A stretch of DNA of 6,608 bases from Gemmatimonadaceae bacterium. Lineage in GTDB: Bacteria; Gemmatimonadota; Gemmatimonadetes; Gemmatimonadales; Gemmatimonadaceae. This document shows positions 1-6,608 of the stretch, piece after piece; the stretch's first letter is position 1, and the number at the start of each line of letters is the position of its first letter. The notes below the pieces were generated by a model. The model saw only the letters and a program-made list of their open reading frames with translations, made no database searches and had not been told where the DNA came from. A program made the position numbers and the translations under genes. The stretch lies in assembly GCA_017881545.1 (NCBI GenBank), contig JADGQU010000132.1:1-6608 (forward strand), given 5' to 3'.

Positions 1-149
1 GCCGTTGACTGCAGCCTGTTGGTGGGCTATGGTCTCCGGAAATCCACCATTATCTCTGAACTACGAACCTCCTGGAGCCCAGGCCGCTCTCCAGCTCGCT
101 CGTGACGAACGCCCTTCCGAATCGCCAACGGGCACAGCGAAGCGCGGGT
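1..149. other. Stretch downstream of protein B with no recognisable gene
   Basis: No convincing coding sequence is seen on either strand. An AGGAGG on the minus strand (68-73) has no start codon at usable spacing; the nearest ATG (17 bases on) runs into a stop after seven codons. A small palindrome CCTGGAGCCCAGG (71-83) has a 5-bp stem and no U-tract on either side, so it is not a convincing terminator. The end of the transcript is therefore not visible, or lies beyond the left edge. Confidence 0.6.
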
Positions 150-2276
150 TCATTGTTTCGCAGACTCGGCCCTCTTGCGCCACGCGGCAGCGCCGCCCGG
201 GTCGTCGAGCTGCTCGAGCGTGCGTGCGATGAACAGATAGGTCCGCCGGTTCGGGCTGCTGCGGGCCAGCAGGTCGAGAATCGCCTGCTCCTCGTCCCGT
301 TTCCCCTCCAGTGCGTATACCAGCGCCAGATTCGCGTACGGCTGTTTGCTTTGCGGATAGGCAGCGATCTCGCGCTTGAATGCCTCGATGGCCTGGTCGT
401 AGCGATTCATCCGCGCAAGGATGTCGCCGCGCGTGAACTCCAGCCCTTCGATCGACCCGAGGTGCTTCTCCTGCGCTTCAGTCGAGATCTGGTCGACCAG
501 AGCGAGCGCGGGCTGCAGCTTGTTCTGTTGCGTCATCGTCTGCGCCAGGACGGCGCCAGCAGCCGAGTGAGCGTACTCGTCGTTCATGGCGATACGCGCC
601 TCGGCTTCCGCGGTTACGTAATCCTTGCGAGCGAGCGCAATCCGCGCCAGGAGCGTGTGCGCGCCGCCCGGGTTTGTCCTGATCCCCAGCCTGGCATGGG
701 CGGCGGCCTCGTCGTACTGTTCCAGCTTGAGGAGAACCGATCCGAGGGACAGTCCGAACTCGCCGGCCAGATCCGGACTGATCTGAATCGCCTTCCGGTA
801 CGCGTCGGCCGCCTCTTCATAATGACCGGTGCTCTCCAGCGCAAGCGCCAGCTGGTTCCATGCATCGGACAACCGGGGATTCTTCGCGAGGATCGATCTC
901 AGTCCGGCGATGCCCCCGGCGTACTGACCCTGGCTGACCAGACGCATGGCTGCCATCATGTCGGCCACTTCTCCGATGCGATCTTTCGGATCCGGCAGCG
1001 GTCCGCTGCTCGCCGGCGCCGAAGAGCCGAGATAACCCAAAGCCGCGAGTTTGGCCGCTTCCTCGGGATTGATATGCGTCGGAAGCTCGACATCCCTCCC
1101 ATACGCATCGAGATCCTGCTTCATACTCGCTTGTACGCGGCGGTGATCGAGCAGAACGTTGGTGGCCTCCCCCGGATCGTGAATGACGTCGTAAAGCTCA
1201 GGCTTTGGCGCCTGGATGAAGTGGTAATCCTGGCCTGTCAGTGAACGCAACTCGCTCCATCCGAGGTGAATGCGCGGATAGAGAGTCTCGCTGTAGATGC
1301 GGCGTGCCGGCGCTCCGGCCCTGTGCGCAAGGAGCGACGTACCGCTCAGACCAGCGGGAGCCTTCGCTGCCGTCAACTCGAGCAGCGTTGGCATGATGTC
1401 GACGAGGCCGACCGGGTCGCCGACCGTCTCTCCGGCGCGCTCGCTCCCCGGCAATTTCACAACGAGCGGAACGTGAAGAGACTCGCGATAAAGGAAGATG
1501 CCGTGCTCGGGCTCGCCGTGCTGGTAGAGGCCTTCGCCGTGATCGGACATGAAGACGATGATGGCCTGGTCGTAAGCGCCGTGCTGCTTGAGATAGGCGA
1601 TGAAATCCCCAACGATCTGGTCCGCTGTAGCGATCTCGCCGTCATACGGATTTGCGTATCGCGATTTGAAAGGCTCGGGCGGTTCGTAGGGCGAATGCGG
1701 CTCGAAGAGATGGAGGAAGAAAAAGAACGGCTTGCCGCTGTGCGCCCCGATCCAGGCCTCGGCCGCCTGAGCTGTGGACGCTCCTGGCCGTTGAAGCGCG
1801 CCGACCGCCGTGCCTCCTTTGAAGGGAAGCAGGTCGTCATAAGAGTCGAAGGAACGCGCCAGCCCGGAATTGCCGCGCAGAACGTAAGACGATACCGCCG
1901 CACCCGTCGCGTAACCGATGCCCTTCAGCACCAGCGGAAGAGTGGGAACACCGGGGTCGAGCTTGTACCCGATGTTGTTGCGGACGCCGTTGGCAGGTGG
2001 GATGCGGCCGGTCAGCACCGTCACGTGAGAGGGAAACGTGAGCGGGACGTGGGAGTACGCGCTGGTAAAAAGGATTCCGTCGTGCCGGAGGGCATCGAGG
2101 TTGGGGGTGTCCACGTTCTTGTAGCCGAACATCGGGAGGTGGTCGGCGCGCAGCGTGTCGATGGAGATCAGGATTATCGGGACATGACCCACCCGCGTAG
2201 TGCTCTCGCTCCGGCGGCATGACGAGGCGCCCAACACCACGAGAGAGATGAATGCAGCGACGCTGGCGCGATTCAT
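150..2276 (-). CDS. Exported sulfatase-like (alkaline phosphatase superfamily) hydrolase with C-terminal TPR repeats, protein B
   Basis: The product is 708 aa from the ATG at 2276 (731 aa if translation begins at 2345); stop TGA at 150-152. The signal peptide's hydrophobic core is about residues 6-16, followed by GASSC with Cys20; ASSC is a poor lipobox, so it may be lipidated or released into the periplasm. The sulfatase-like domain covers about 31-416: ISIDTLRAD (Asp40, Arg43, Asp45), TFPSHVTVLTG (Thr80-Gly90), KPFFFFLH (Lys182, His189), EPHSPY with His194, SDHGEG (Asp245, His246), His258, GLVDIMPTL (290-298) and ELYDV (360-364). Residues about 437-705 hold some six TPR-like repeats, the clearest at 470-503 (DAWNQLALAL then HYEEAADAYRKAI and a closing Pro). 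Thr80 replaces the formylglycine Cys/Ser, and TFPSH resembles the TFPNH nucleophile motif of NPP phosphodiesterases. The metal ligands look intact, so I infer an active enzyme on an unknown ester. It is paralogous to protein A through both domains and probably co-transcribed with it. Confidence 0.93.
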   Translation of the reverse strand: MNRASVAAFISLVVLGASSCRRSESTTRVGHVPIILISIDTLRADHLPMFGYKNVDTPNLDALRHDGILFTSAYSHVPLTFPSHVTVLTGRIPPANGVRNNIGYKLDPGVPTLPLVLKGIGYATGAAVSSYVLRGNSGLARSFDSYDDLLPFKGGTAVGALQRPGASTAQAAEAWIGAHSGKPFFFFLHLFEPHSPYEPPEPFKSRYANPYDGEIATADQIVGDFIAYLKQHGAYDQAIIVFMSDHGEGLYQHGEPEHGIFLYRESLHVPLVVKLPGSERAGETVGDPVGLVDIMPTLLELTAAKAPAGLSGTSLLAHRAGAPARRIYSETLYPRIHLGWSELRSLTGQDYHFIQAPKPELYDVIHDPGEATNVLLDHRRVQASMKQDLDAYGRDVELPTHINPEEAAKLAALGYLGSSAPASSGPLPDPKDRIGEVADMMAAMRLVSQGQYAGGIAGLRSILAKNPRLSDAWNQLALALESTGHYEEAADAYRKAIQISPDLAGEFGLSLGSVLLKLEQYDEAAAHARLGIRTNPGGAHTLLARIALARKDYVTAEAEARIAMNDEYAHSAAGAVLAQTMTQQNKLQPALALVDQISTEAQEKHLGSIEGLEFTRGDILARMNRYDQAIEAFKREIAAYPQSKQPYANLALVYALEGKRDEEQAILDLLARSSPNRRTYLFIARTLEQLDDPGGAAAWRKRAESAKQ

Positions 2277-2345
2277 AATGGTCGTTCTCGGAACATCGGG
2301 CTGTGCATCAGCGGGGCCACGGAGCAGGGTTTGGGGACTTCGCAT
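2277..2345 (-). other. Spacer or alternative 5' extension between the two sulfatase-like genes
   Basis: The downstream frame is open here, and an ATG at 2343-2345 directly abuts the TGA of protein A (TGAATG), so translation could restart at once and add 23 residues. I prefer the ATG at 2274-2276: it gives a compact signal peptide (MNRASVAAFISLVVLG), and the 23 upstream codons have clearly lower G/C at third positions (12 of 23), with codons such as CGA, AGA and AGT. Neither start has a strong ribosome binding site (GGGA before the first, GAGAA before the second). No promoter or terminator is evident. Confidence 0.55.
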
Positions 2346-4499
2346 TCATGGTCCCGGCTGAGCGCGCCGCACCCACCGCTCCGCCGCGGCAGCGTAACCG
2401 AAGTGCCGGAGCGTCATCACGGCAAATTGGTCATTCGATTCGGAGGGAATTCTGCTCACCATCTGCCCCAGCACCGATTCGGCCTCGTCAGGCTGCCGCT
2501 GCAGGAGGTAGATCGCTGCCAGTTGGCCGTACGCATCGCGCTTCGTCGGGGCGGCGGCAATCTCATCGCGCAAGGCAGCGATAGCCTCCGGAATTCGCTC
2601 CAGACAGACGAGGGCATCGGCACGGCGAGCTCCGAGTCCGGAGGGCCGCGGGCCATCGGACAACCCGCCCAGCACTTCGAGGGCCTGCGAGCAGCGCTTC
2701 TGTTTGATCAGGGCCTGGGCAAGCGCAAGCATCGCGGGAGCGCGGTAATGAGGATCAGCCGCGGCGGCACGAGCGTCGCGCTCGGCCGAAAGCGGGTCGC
2801 TCGCGGCGAGATCGATCTGCGCAAGGAGCAGATGTGCGCCACCGGAGTTGGACTTGATGGCCAGTTCGGCATGGCTCCGCGCCTCGGCGTACATGCGGAG
2901 GTTCAGGTAGGTCGTTCCGAGACCGATGGCCACCTGTTCGGTGAGTGCAGGGTCGCGGGCCAGAACACTGCGATAGACCGTTGTTGCCTCAGTAAAGTGG
3001 CCCGCAGACTCATATGCCCTCGCCAGGCGCAGAGCTGCGTCGGTGAAGAGCGGATTCTTCTCGAGAATCTGCCGTAGAGCAACGATGGCCCGCTCGTAGT
3101 CGCCCCCGTTCATCAGCTCGGACGTGCGCTCGTACGCGTTGAATTCGGAGATCCGATCCTTCGGGTCGGGAAGTTGGCCGGCCGGCGCCGTGGTCGGCTG
3201 CGTCAGGTAGCCAAGGCTGGCCAGCTTGGTGCGCTCTTCGGCTGAGACCGTGGAGGGTGGCGTGAGATTGCGATCATACACGTCAATCTCCCGCCGCAAC
3301 GCCGCACCCAGGCGTCGCTGATGGCCGAGGACATTGACCTTTTCCGAGGGATCCTTCCGCAAATCGTACAGTTCGGCGCGAGGAGCCTCGATGTATTGAT
3401 GCTCTTCGTTGGTGAGCGAGCGGAGGTCCGCCCATCCGAGATGCAGACGCGCGTACATCGATTCCGAAAAGATGCTCCGTCCCTGTTGCGACGGCGGACC
3501 GAAAAGCGGCTTGCCGCTGACCCCCGGCGGAGTGGACAGCCCGGTAAGGGCTGTAAGAGTGGGAAGGATGTCCACCAGCCCCACGGGCGCATCGATCGAG
3601 CCTCCGGCTCCGTCGTTGTGTGGCAGCTTGATGATCAGCGGGACATGAATGGCCTCACGGTAGACGAAGATGCCATGCTCGTTCTCCCCGTGATCGCCGA
3701 GACCTTCTCCGTGATCGCTCATGAGCACGATGATGGCCCGGTCATAGATTTTCTTCCGGACGAGCGTGTCGACGAACTCGCCTACCAGGCTATCCGCATA
3801 CTCAATCTCTCCATCGTAGAGCGTGGGCGCCGAGGAACGGTAGGGCTCCGGCGGCGTGTAGGGCGCGTGCGGCTCATAGAGATGGAGGAAAAAGAAGAAC
3901 GGCTTGCTCCCATGTTGCTCGAGCCAATCCCTGGCAACCGCAACCGTTTCGGCGCCGCGCCGCTGAATCTCACCGAGCGGTGCTCCAGGCTCGAATGGCA
4001 GGCGATCCTCGTACCAGGCGAAGAGCCGTCCGAGACCGGTTTCTCCGCGCAATACGTAGGCCGACACCGCGGCTCCGGTGGCGTAGCCTTGCTTCGCGAA
4101 GAGCTGCGGAAGGGCGGCACTTTCAGTCGGGCTCACTGCATAGCCGAGATTGTCGCGTACTCCGGTCTGTGCCGGGAGCTTACCGGTAAGCAGCGTGACG
4201 TGGGACGGCAGGGTCAGCGGACAGGCCGAGTAGGCGTTGCGAAACAGCACTCCGTCGCGACGGAGGCGGTCGATGTTCGGCGTGCGTATCCCCTGAAAGC
4301 CCCACGCCGGTAGATGATCCGCGCGAAGGGTGTCGATCGAGATCAGCAGGATCGGCGATCCCGCATATGAGCCGGCCTGCACCAACTTCCGCTCATGGCC
4401 GCGGCATCCCAGGACCAGCAGGGCGGCGAGCACCGTAGCCTGCCACCGCGGAAAGCTGCACGAAGTCACGGCAGAAGAAAGCCGGCGCCCGAAGAACAA
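2346..4499 (-). CDS. Exported sulfatase-like (alkaline phosphatase superfamily) hydrolase with C-terminal TPR repeats, protein A
   Basis: The product is 717 aa from a TTG start backed by a strong ribosome binding site; stop TGA at 2346-2348. A basic N-region and hydrophobic stretch (about 21-30) end in VLGC with Cys32, a probable lipoprotein signal. Residues about 48-432 are a sulfatase-like domain: metal-site motif ISIDTLRAD (Asp56, Arg59, Asp61), nucleophile-region TLPSHVTLLTG (Thr96-Gly106), Lys199 and His206 around KPFFFFLH, EPHAPY with His211, SDHGEG (Asp262, His263), His275, GLVDILPTL (307-315) and ELYDLRKDP (376-384). Residues about 456-712 are TPR helices, e.g. around 465-515. Thr96 stands where sulfatases have the Cys or Ser converted to formylglycine, and His100 replaces the Arg of CxPSR, so a classical sulfatase reaction is unlikely. 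A Thr-nucleophile phosphatase, phosphodiesterase or transferase is a better guess; the substrate is unknown. It is a full-length paralogue of the next gene, whose first possible ATG abuts this stop. Confidence 0.93.
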   Translation of the reverse strand: MFFGRRLSSAVTSCSFPRWQATVLAALLVLGCRGHERKLVQAGSYAGSPILLISIDTLRADHLPAWGFQGIRTPNIDRLRRDGVLFRNAYSACPLTLPSHVTLLTGKLPAQTGVRDNLGYAVSPTESAALPQLFAKQGYATGAAVSAYVLRGETGLGRLFAWYEDRLPFEPGAPLGEIQRRGAETVAVARDWLEQHGSKPFFFFLHLYEPHAPYTPPEPYRSSAPTLYDGEIEYADSLVGEFVDTLVRKKIYDRAIIVLMSDHGEGLGDHGENEHGIFVYREAIHVPLIIKLPHNDGAGGSIDAPVGLVDILPTLTALTGLSTPPGVSGKPLFGPPSQQGRSIFSESMYARLHLGWADLRSLTNEEHQYIEAPRAELYDLRKDPSEKVNVLGHQRRLGAALRREIDVYDRNLTPPSTVSAEERTKLASLGYLTQPTTAPAGQLPDPKDRISEFNAYERTSELMNGGDYERAIVALRQILEKNPLFTDAALRLARAYESAGHFTEATTVYRSVLARDPALTEQVAIGLGTTYLNLRMYAEARSHAELAIKSNSGGAHLLLAQIDLAASDPLSAERDARAAAADPHYRAPAMLALAQALIKQKRCSQALEVLGGLSDGPRPSGLGARRADALVCLERIPEAIAALRDEIAAAPTKRDAYGQLAAIYLLQRQPDEAESVLGQMVSRIPSESNDQFAVMTLRHFGYAAAAERWVRRAQPGP

Positions 4500-4508
4500 A
4501 TTTCGCGA

Positions 4509-4514
4509 CTCCTC
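4509..4514 (-). promoter_or_regulatory. Ribosome binding site deciding the TTG start of sulfatase-like/TPR protein A
   Basis: On the minus strand GAGGAG is followed by a 9-base spacer (TCGCGAAAT) and TTG at 4499-4497. This is a strong Shine-Dalgarno match at good spacing. No in-frame ATG exists before the hydrophobic signal segment, and the next alternative (GTG at 4467-4469) has no such site. The GAGGAG begins directly after the terminator tail, which is unusual. Confidence 0.8.
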
Positions 4515-4550
4515 AAAGAAAAAAAGAGCCCCGGCGCGATGCCGGGGCTC
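4515..4550 (-). terminator. Rho-independent terminator after the receptor gene
   Basis: GAGCCCCGGC (4526-4535) and GCCGGGGCTC (4541-4550) are perfect inverted repeats, giving a 10-bp, nearly all-GC stem with a 5-base loop. On the minus strand the stem is followed by seven U (4525-4519) and then C and UUU. It lies 26 bases after the receptor stop codon. On the plus strand no U-tract follows, so it works in one direction only. Its tail touches the ribosome binding site of the next gene. Confidence 0.92.
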
Positions 4551-4576
4551 GGATTACTACAACGATGGAACCGGAG

Positions 4577-6608
4577 CTAGAACCGGGCGCCGAACGAGAA
4601 GCGGTAAGTACGCGGCAGCTGGAAGTCACCGGCGGTCGTTGCATTGGTCGGATTGACCGGTTTGCCAAAGGAAGGGCCCTTGACCCAGTTCACACCCTCG
4701 ACCGGCGTATCGGTGAAGGGATTGAACGCATAGCACCGCGTACCGATGCCGGCACCCGTGGTCTGAATGCAGGCCGAGGAAGTCGCCGTGCGGATGGTTG
4801 TATTCACGCCGATCGCAGCCTGGGCGTTGAAGGCGTTGAGCACCTGGCCCTCGAAATAGAGCTGTGCTCTCGAGATCGGCAGGTTGTAGTTGAGCGACAG
4901 ATCGGTAGCCGTCAGGTCTGCCGTACGGAACTGGCCGCGCGGGCCGAAAAAGTATGTGTTTGTCGTGCTTCCGGTGATGTTCGTGTACTGCGTGGTCGCG
5001 TTGCTCGGGCAAGGGTTGAAGCCGGTGCCGGCAAGGCGGGCGGTCGTGCAGCGCGAGCCTGCGCCATTCGAAACATAGATGCTGCCGGCCGCAGAGTACG
5101 GCGTTCCGGAGTCGAACCGCTCGAGCGCGCTGAGATTGAAGCTGCCGATCGGCGTCGGGAGATCATAGCTCGCCCATGCGCGAACCTTGTGCGTCGCATC
5201 CTGAGCCAGGAATCCGATGGGGTTCCTGTTCGCGTAGTTGAGGAATTCGGGGTAATTCTGGGTGTTGGTGACCGCTCCGGGACCACCGCCGGCACTCTCG
5301 CCGACGTAGTTCCCCTTGAGCGTCGAATAGGTGTAGTTCGCGCCCAGATTGAGGCGGTTGAAGAGGCGATAGCCGCCCTGCACGAGAACCGCGTGATAAA
5401 TGCGGCTGAAGTCGTTCGAGTTCGTGAGAAAGCTCAGATCGACGTTCGCATTGGCCAGCGGATCGAGCACTTTGCCCGTCGACGTATTCGCGAACGAACT
5501 ATAGAAGTTGTCCCACTTGCGGTACTGGTAATCGGCCCTCAGGAATCCGTTGCGTCCAACCTGGCCGCCGGCACCGACTGTGAACTCGTCGACTCCCGGT
5601 GACTTCAGTTTTCCCAGAATCTGCGAGCTGATGCCAGCCGCCCCGCCGCCGAGCTTGAAATCGGTGTTGTTGGTGCCGCCTACACTGTTGAACCACGAGA
5701 AGACCTGTTTCAGGGCGTTAGGAGTCGTCTGGCGGGTGATATCCGGGCCGTAGTAGATCCAGTACAGATAGGACGGCTGACCGGCGGGGGAGGTGGAGTC
5801 ACCGACGTTGCCGTTGGCGATCTTGGACGCGTATTGACTGTAGCTGGCATTCACGCGGAGGCGGCCGTTACCCCAGACGTCGTAGGTCGCCCCGAGGCGC
5901 GGACTGACACGCGAATCGTTTGCAACTGTCGAGTGGGCCTCGTTCTCGCCCTGGTTGTGGTCGTAGCGGACGCCCAGATTGAAGTCCAGGTGGCTGTTGA
6001 GGTCCCATTTGTCATTCGCGAAGAACGACTTGGTGTTGAACTTGTTGCCCTGCGAGGGCGCCAGAATCGGGAACCAGATGATGAGCCCGTTGCCCTGGGT
6101 GAGGTTCATGAGGAATGTGCCGTCGACAGCACGGTCCTGGGCGTCGTAGGAGAAGACCGTGAAGTTGGAAGCCGACTGATAATTATTCGCCTTCAGCATG
6201 TCCTGGTAGTCTTCGTATCCGGCGGTCACGTTGTGCGTCCCCAGCGACTTGGTCGAGGCGAAGTAGCTGGCCTTGAGCTTGCCGTTGTAGTTGTTACGCG
6301 ACTCCGTACCGTCCGTGCAGCCACCGCAGAAGATCGGAGGGCCGGCGAATCCACCGATGAGAGGGAAGCGGATATTCGACCCTGTCTCCGGTGGCAGCGG
6401 TCCGTCCGCTCCTGATTTGACGAACTGGAATACCTGCTTGGCGTAGGTTCCTTCAATGAGGAAGTTGTTCGTAATGACGCCGTTGTAGTTCAGGGTGTAG
6501 AAGCTGTTCGGCACTGATCTCGATGCGTCCAGGGCGGACGGCTCGAGCGGGGTTCCGAACGGAATGTTCGTCTGGTCGCGCTTGATGTCGAAATACGCAC
6601 CGACCAGG
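4577..6608 (-). CDS. Oar-like TonB-dependent receptor / outer-membrane beta-barrel protein, C-terminal part (5' end outside window)
   Basis: Partial gene; 676 residues are visible and the stop is TAG at 4577-4579. The frame stays open from the GTG at 6512-6514 to the right edge (31 more codons, including YFDIKRDQTN and PFGTPLEPSA), so that GTG is internal. The protein shows alternating aromatic/polar beta-strands, many Asn/Gly/Ser-rich loops, barrel phrases such as GVRYDHNQG (visible residues 212-220) and VLNAFNAQ (589-596), and ends in FSFGARF with a C-terminal Phe, the usual outer-membrane insertion signal. Known Oar-like proteins are about 1000-1200 aa with an N-terminal carboxypeptidase-regulatory-like domain and a plug; those parts should lie to the right and are not seen. 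Six cysteines fall in three close pairs (94/97, 520/533, 613/625), probably disulfides in extracellular loops. The substrate cannot be told from the sequence. A terminator follows 26 bases after the stop. Barrel class is secure; Oar subtype is less so. Confidence 0.88.
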   Translation of the reverse strand, partial: LVGAYFDIKRDQTNIPFGTPLEPSALDASRSVPNSFYTLNYNGVITNNFLIEGTYAKQVFQFVKSGADGPLPPETGSNIRFPLIGGFAGPPIFCGGCTDGTESRNNYNGKLKASYFASTKSLGTHNVTAGYEDYQDMLKANNYQSASNFTVFSYDAQDRAVDGTFLMNLTQGNGLIIWFPILAPSQGNKFNTKSFFANDKWDLNSHLDFNLGVRYDHNQGENEAHSTVANDSRVSPRLGATYDVWGNGRLRVNASYSQYASKIANGNVGDSTSPAGQPSYLYWIYYGPDITRQTTPNALKQVFSWFNSVGGTNNTDFKLGGGAAGISSQILGKLKSPGVDEFTVGAGGQVGRNGFLRADYQYRKWDNFYSSFANTSTGKVLDPLANANVDLSFLTNSNDFSRIYHAVLVQGGYRLFNRLNLGANYTYSTLKGNYVGESAGGGPGAVTNTQNYPEFLNYANRNPIGFLAQDATHKVRAWASYDLPTPIGSFNLSALERFDSGTPYSAAGSIYVSNGAGSRCTTARLAGTGFNPCPSNATTQYTNITGSTTNTYFFGPRGQFRTADLTATDLSLNYNLPISRAQLYFEGQVLNAFNAQAAIGVNTTIRTATSSACIQTTGAGIGTRCYAFNPFTDTPVEGVNWVKGPSFGKPVNPTNATTAGDFQLPRTYRFSFGARF

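Noticed and set aside
68..94. AGGAGG on the minus strand and small palindromes near it (71-83, 72-94)
   Set aside because: The AGGAGG has no start codon at usable spacing and the nearest ATG gives a seven-codon frame; the stems are short and lack a U-tract.
1710..3908. Similar DNA stretches such as the KPFFFF-coding segments (about 1711-1735 and 3885-3908) as direct repeats or recombination sites
   Set aside because: They correspond to the same conserved protein motif in the two paralogues and differ at synonymous positions, so they are explained by the duplication.
4219..4223. Cys93 of protein A (codon 4221-4223) as a formylglycine site
   Set aside because: It is three residues before the aligned nucleophile column (CPLTLPSH), the following residues do not fit CxPSR in register, and protein B has no Cys there.
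102..4313. Long plus-strand open frames opposite the two sulfatase-like genes (102-1244, 1266-2222, 3321-4313)
   Set aside because: They are antisense to genes with clear conserved motifs, are rich in Arg and low-complexity sequence, show no recognisable domain, and are expected from high G/C at third codon positions on the other strand.
4551..4580. Possible promoter (TAGTAAT-like -10) just before the hairpin, minus strand
   Set aside because: No matching -35 element at proper spacing, and the start point would fall in the hairpin itself; too weak to annotate.
4565..5602. 345-codon plus-strand frame opposite the receptor gene
   Set aside because: Antisense to a clear beta-barrel coding sequence. 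The translation is an Arg/Glu/Val-rich shadow with no domain, and its start lies in the space next to the terminator without a convincing ribosome site.
6512..6514. GTG as the start of the receptor gene
   Set aside because: The frame continues open and barrel-like to the right edge, and a barrel without plug or signal peptide would be incomplete.

Overview
The window is GC-rich, bacterial and coded almost entirely on the minus strand. Read in the direction of transcription (right to left), it holds the C-terminal part of a large Oar-like TonB-dependent outer-membrane protein (4577 to the right edge), an intrinsic terminator, and two tandem full-length paralogues that each join an alkaline-phosphatase-superfamily ('sulfatase-like') domain to a C-terminal TPR array (2346-4499 and 150-2276). 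The last 149 bases hold no recognisable gene. An Oar-like barrel beside sulfatase-TPR exported proteins, at this GC level, looks most like a soil or environmental Acidobacteriota genome. That assignment is inference from gene style, not from a marker gene.

Layout: (1) 4577-6608, a beta-barrel protein whose N-terminal half lies outside the window. Its reading frame stays open to the right edge, so the GTG at 6514 is internal and not a start. (2) 4515-4550, a perfect 10-bp GC hairpin followed on the minus strand by seven U, a textbook rho-independent terminator. (3) 4509-4514, a strong GAGGAG ribosome binding site directly after the U-tract, serving a TTG start at 4499. (4) Sulfatase-like/TPR protein A, 717 aa, with a lipobox-like VLGC. 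(5) Sulfatase-like/TPR protein B, about 708 aa from the preferred start; an alternative ATG abuts the stop codon of A. (6) 1-149, no gene seen.

How they may work together: all three products look exported, the first as an outer-membrane barrel and the other two as periplasmic or membrane-anchored enzymes with protein-interaction repeats. The most interesting point is that both sulfatase-like domains carry Thr, not Cys or Ser, at the nucleophile position (TLPSH and TFPSH in place of CxPSR). They cannot carry formylglycine. The motif looks more like the Thr-nucleophile NPP phosphodiesterases (TFPNH), so 'sulfatase' may be a misleading name. The second point is that the ribosome binding site of protein A touches the terminator tail, so any mRNA that translates it probably has to read through the terminator.
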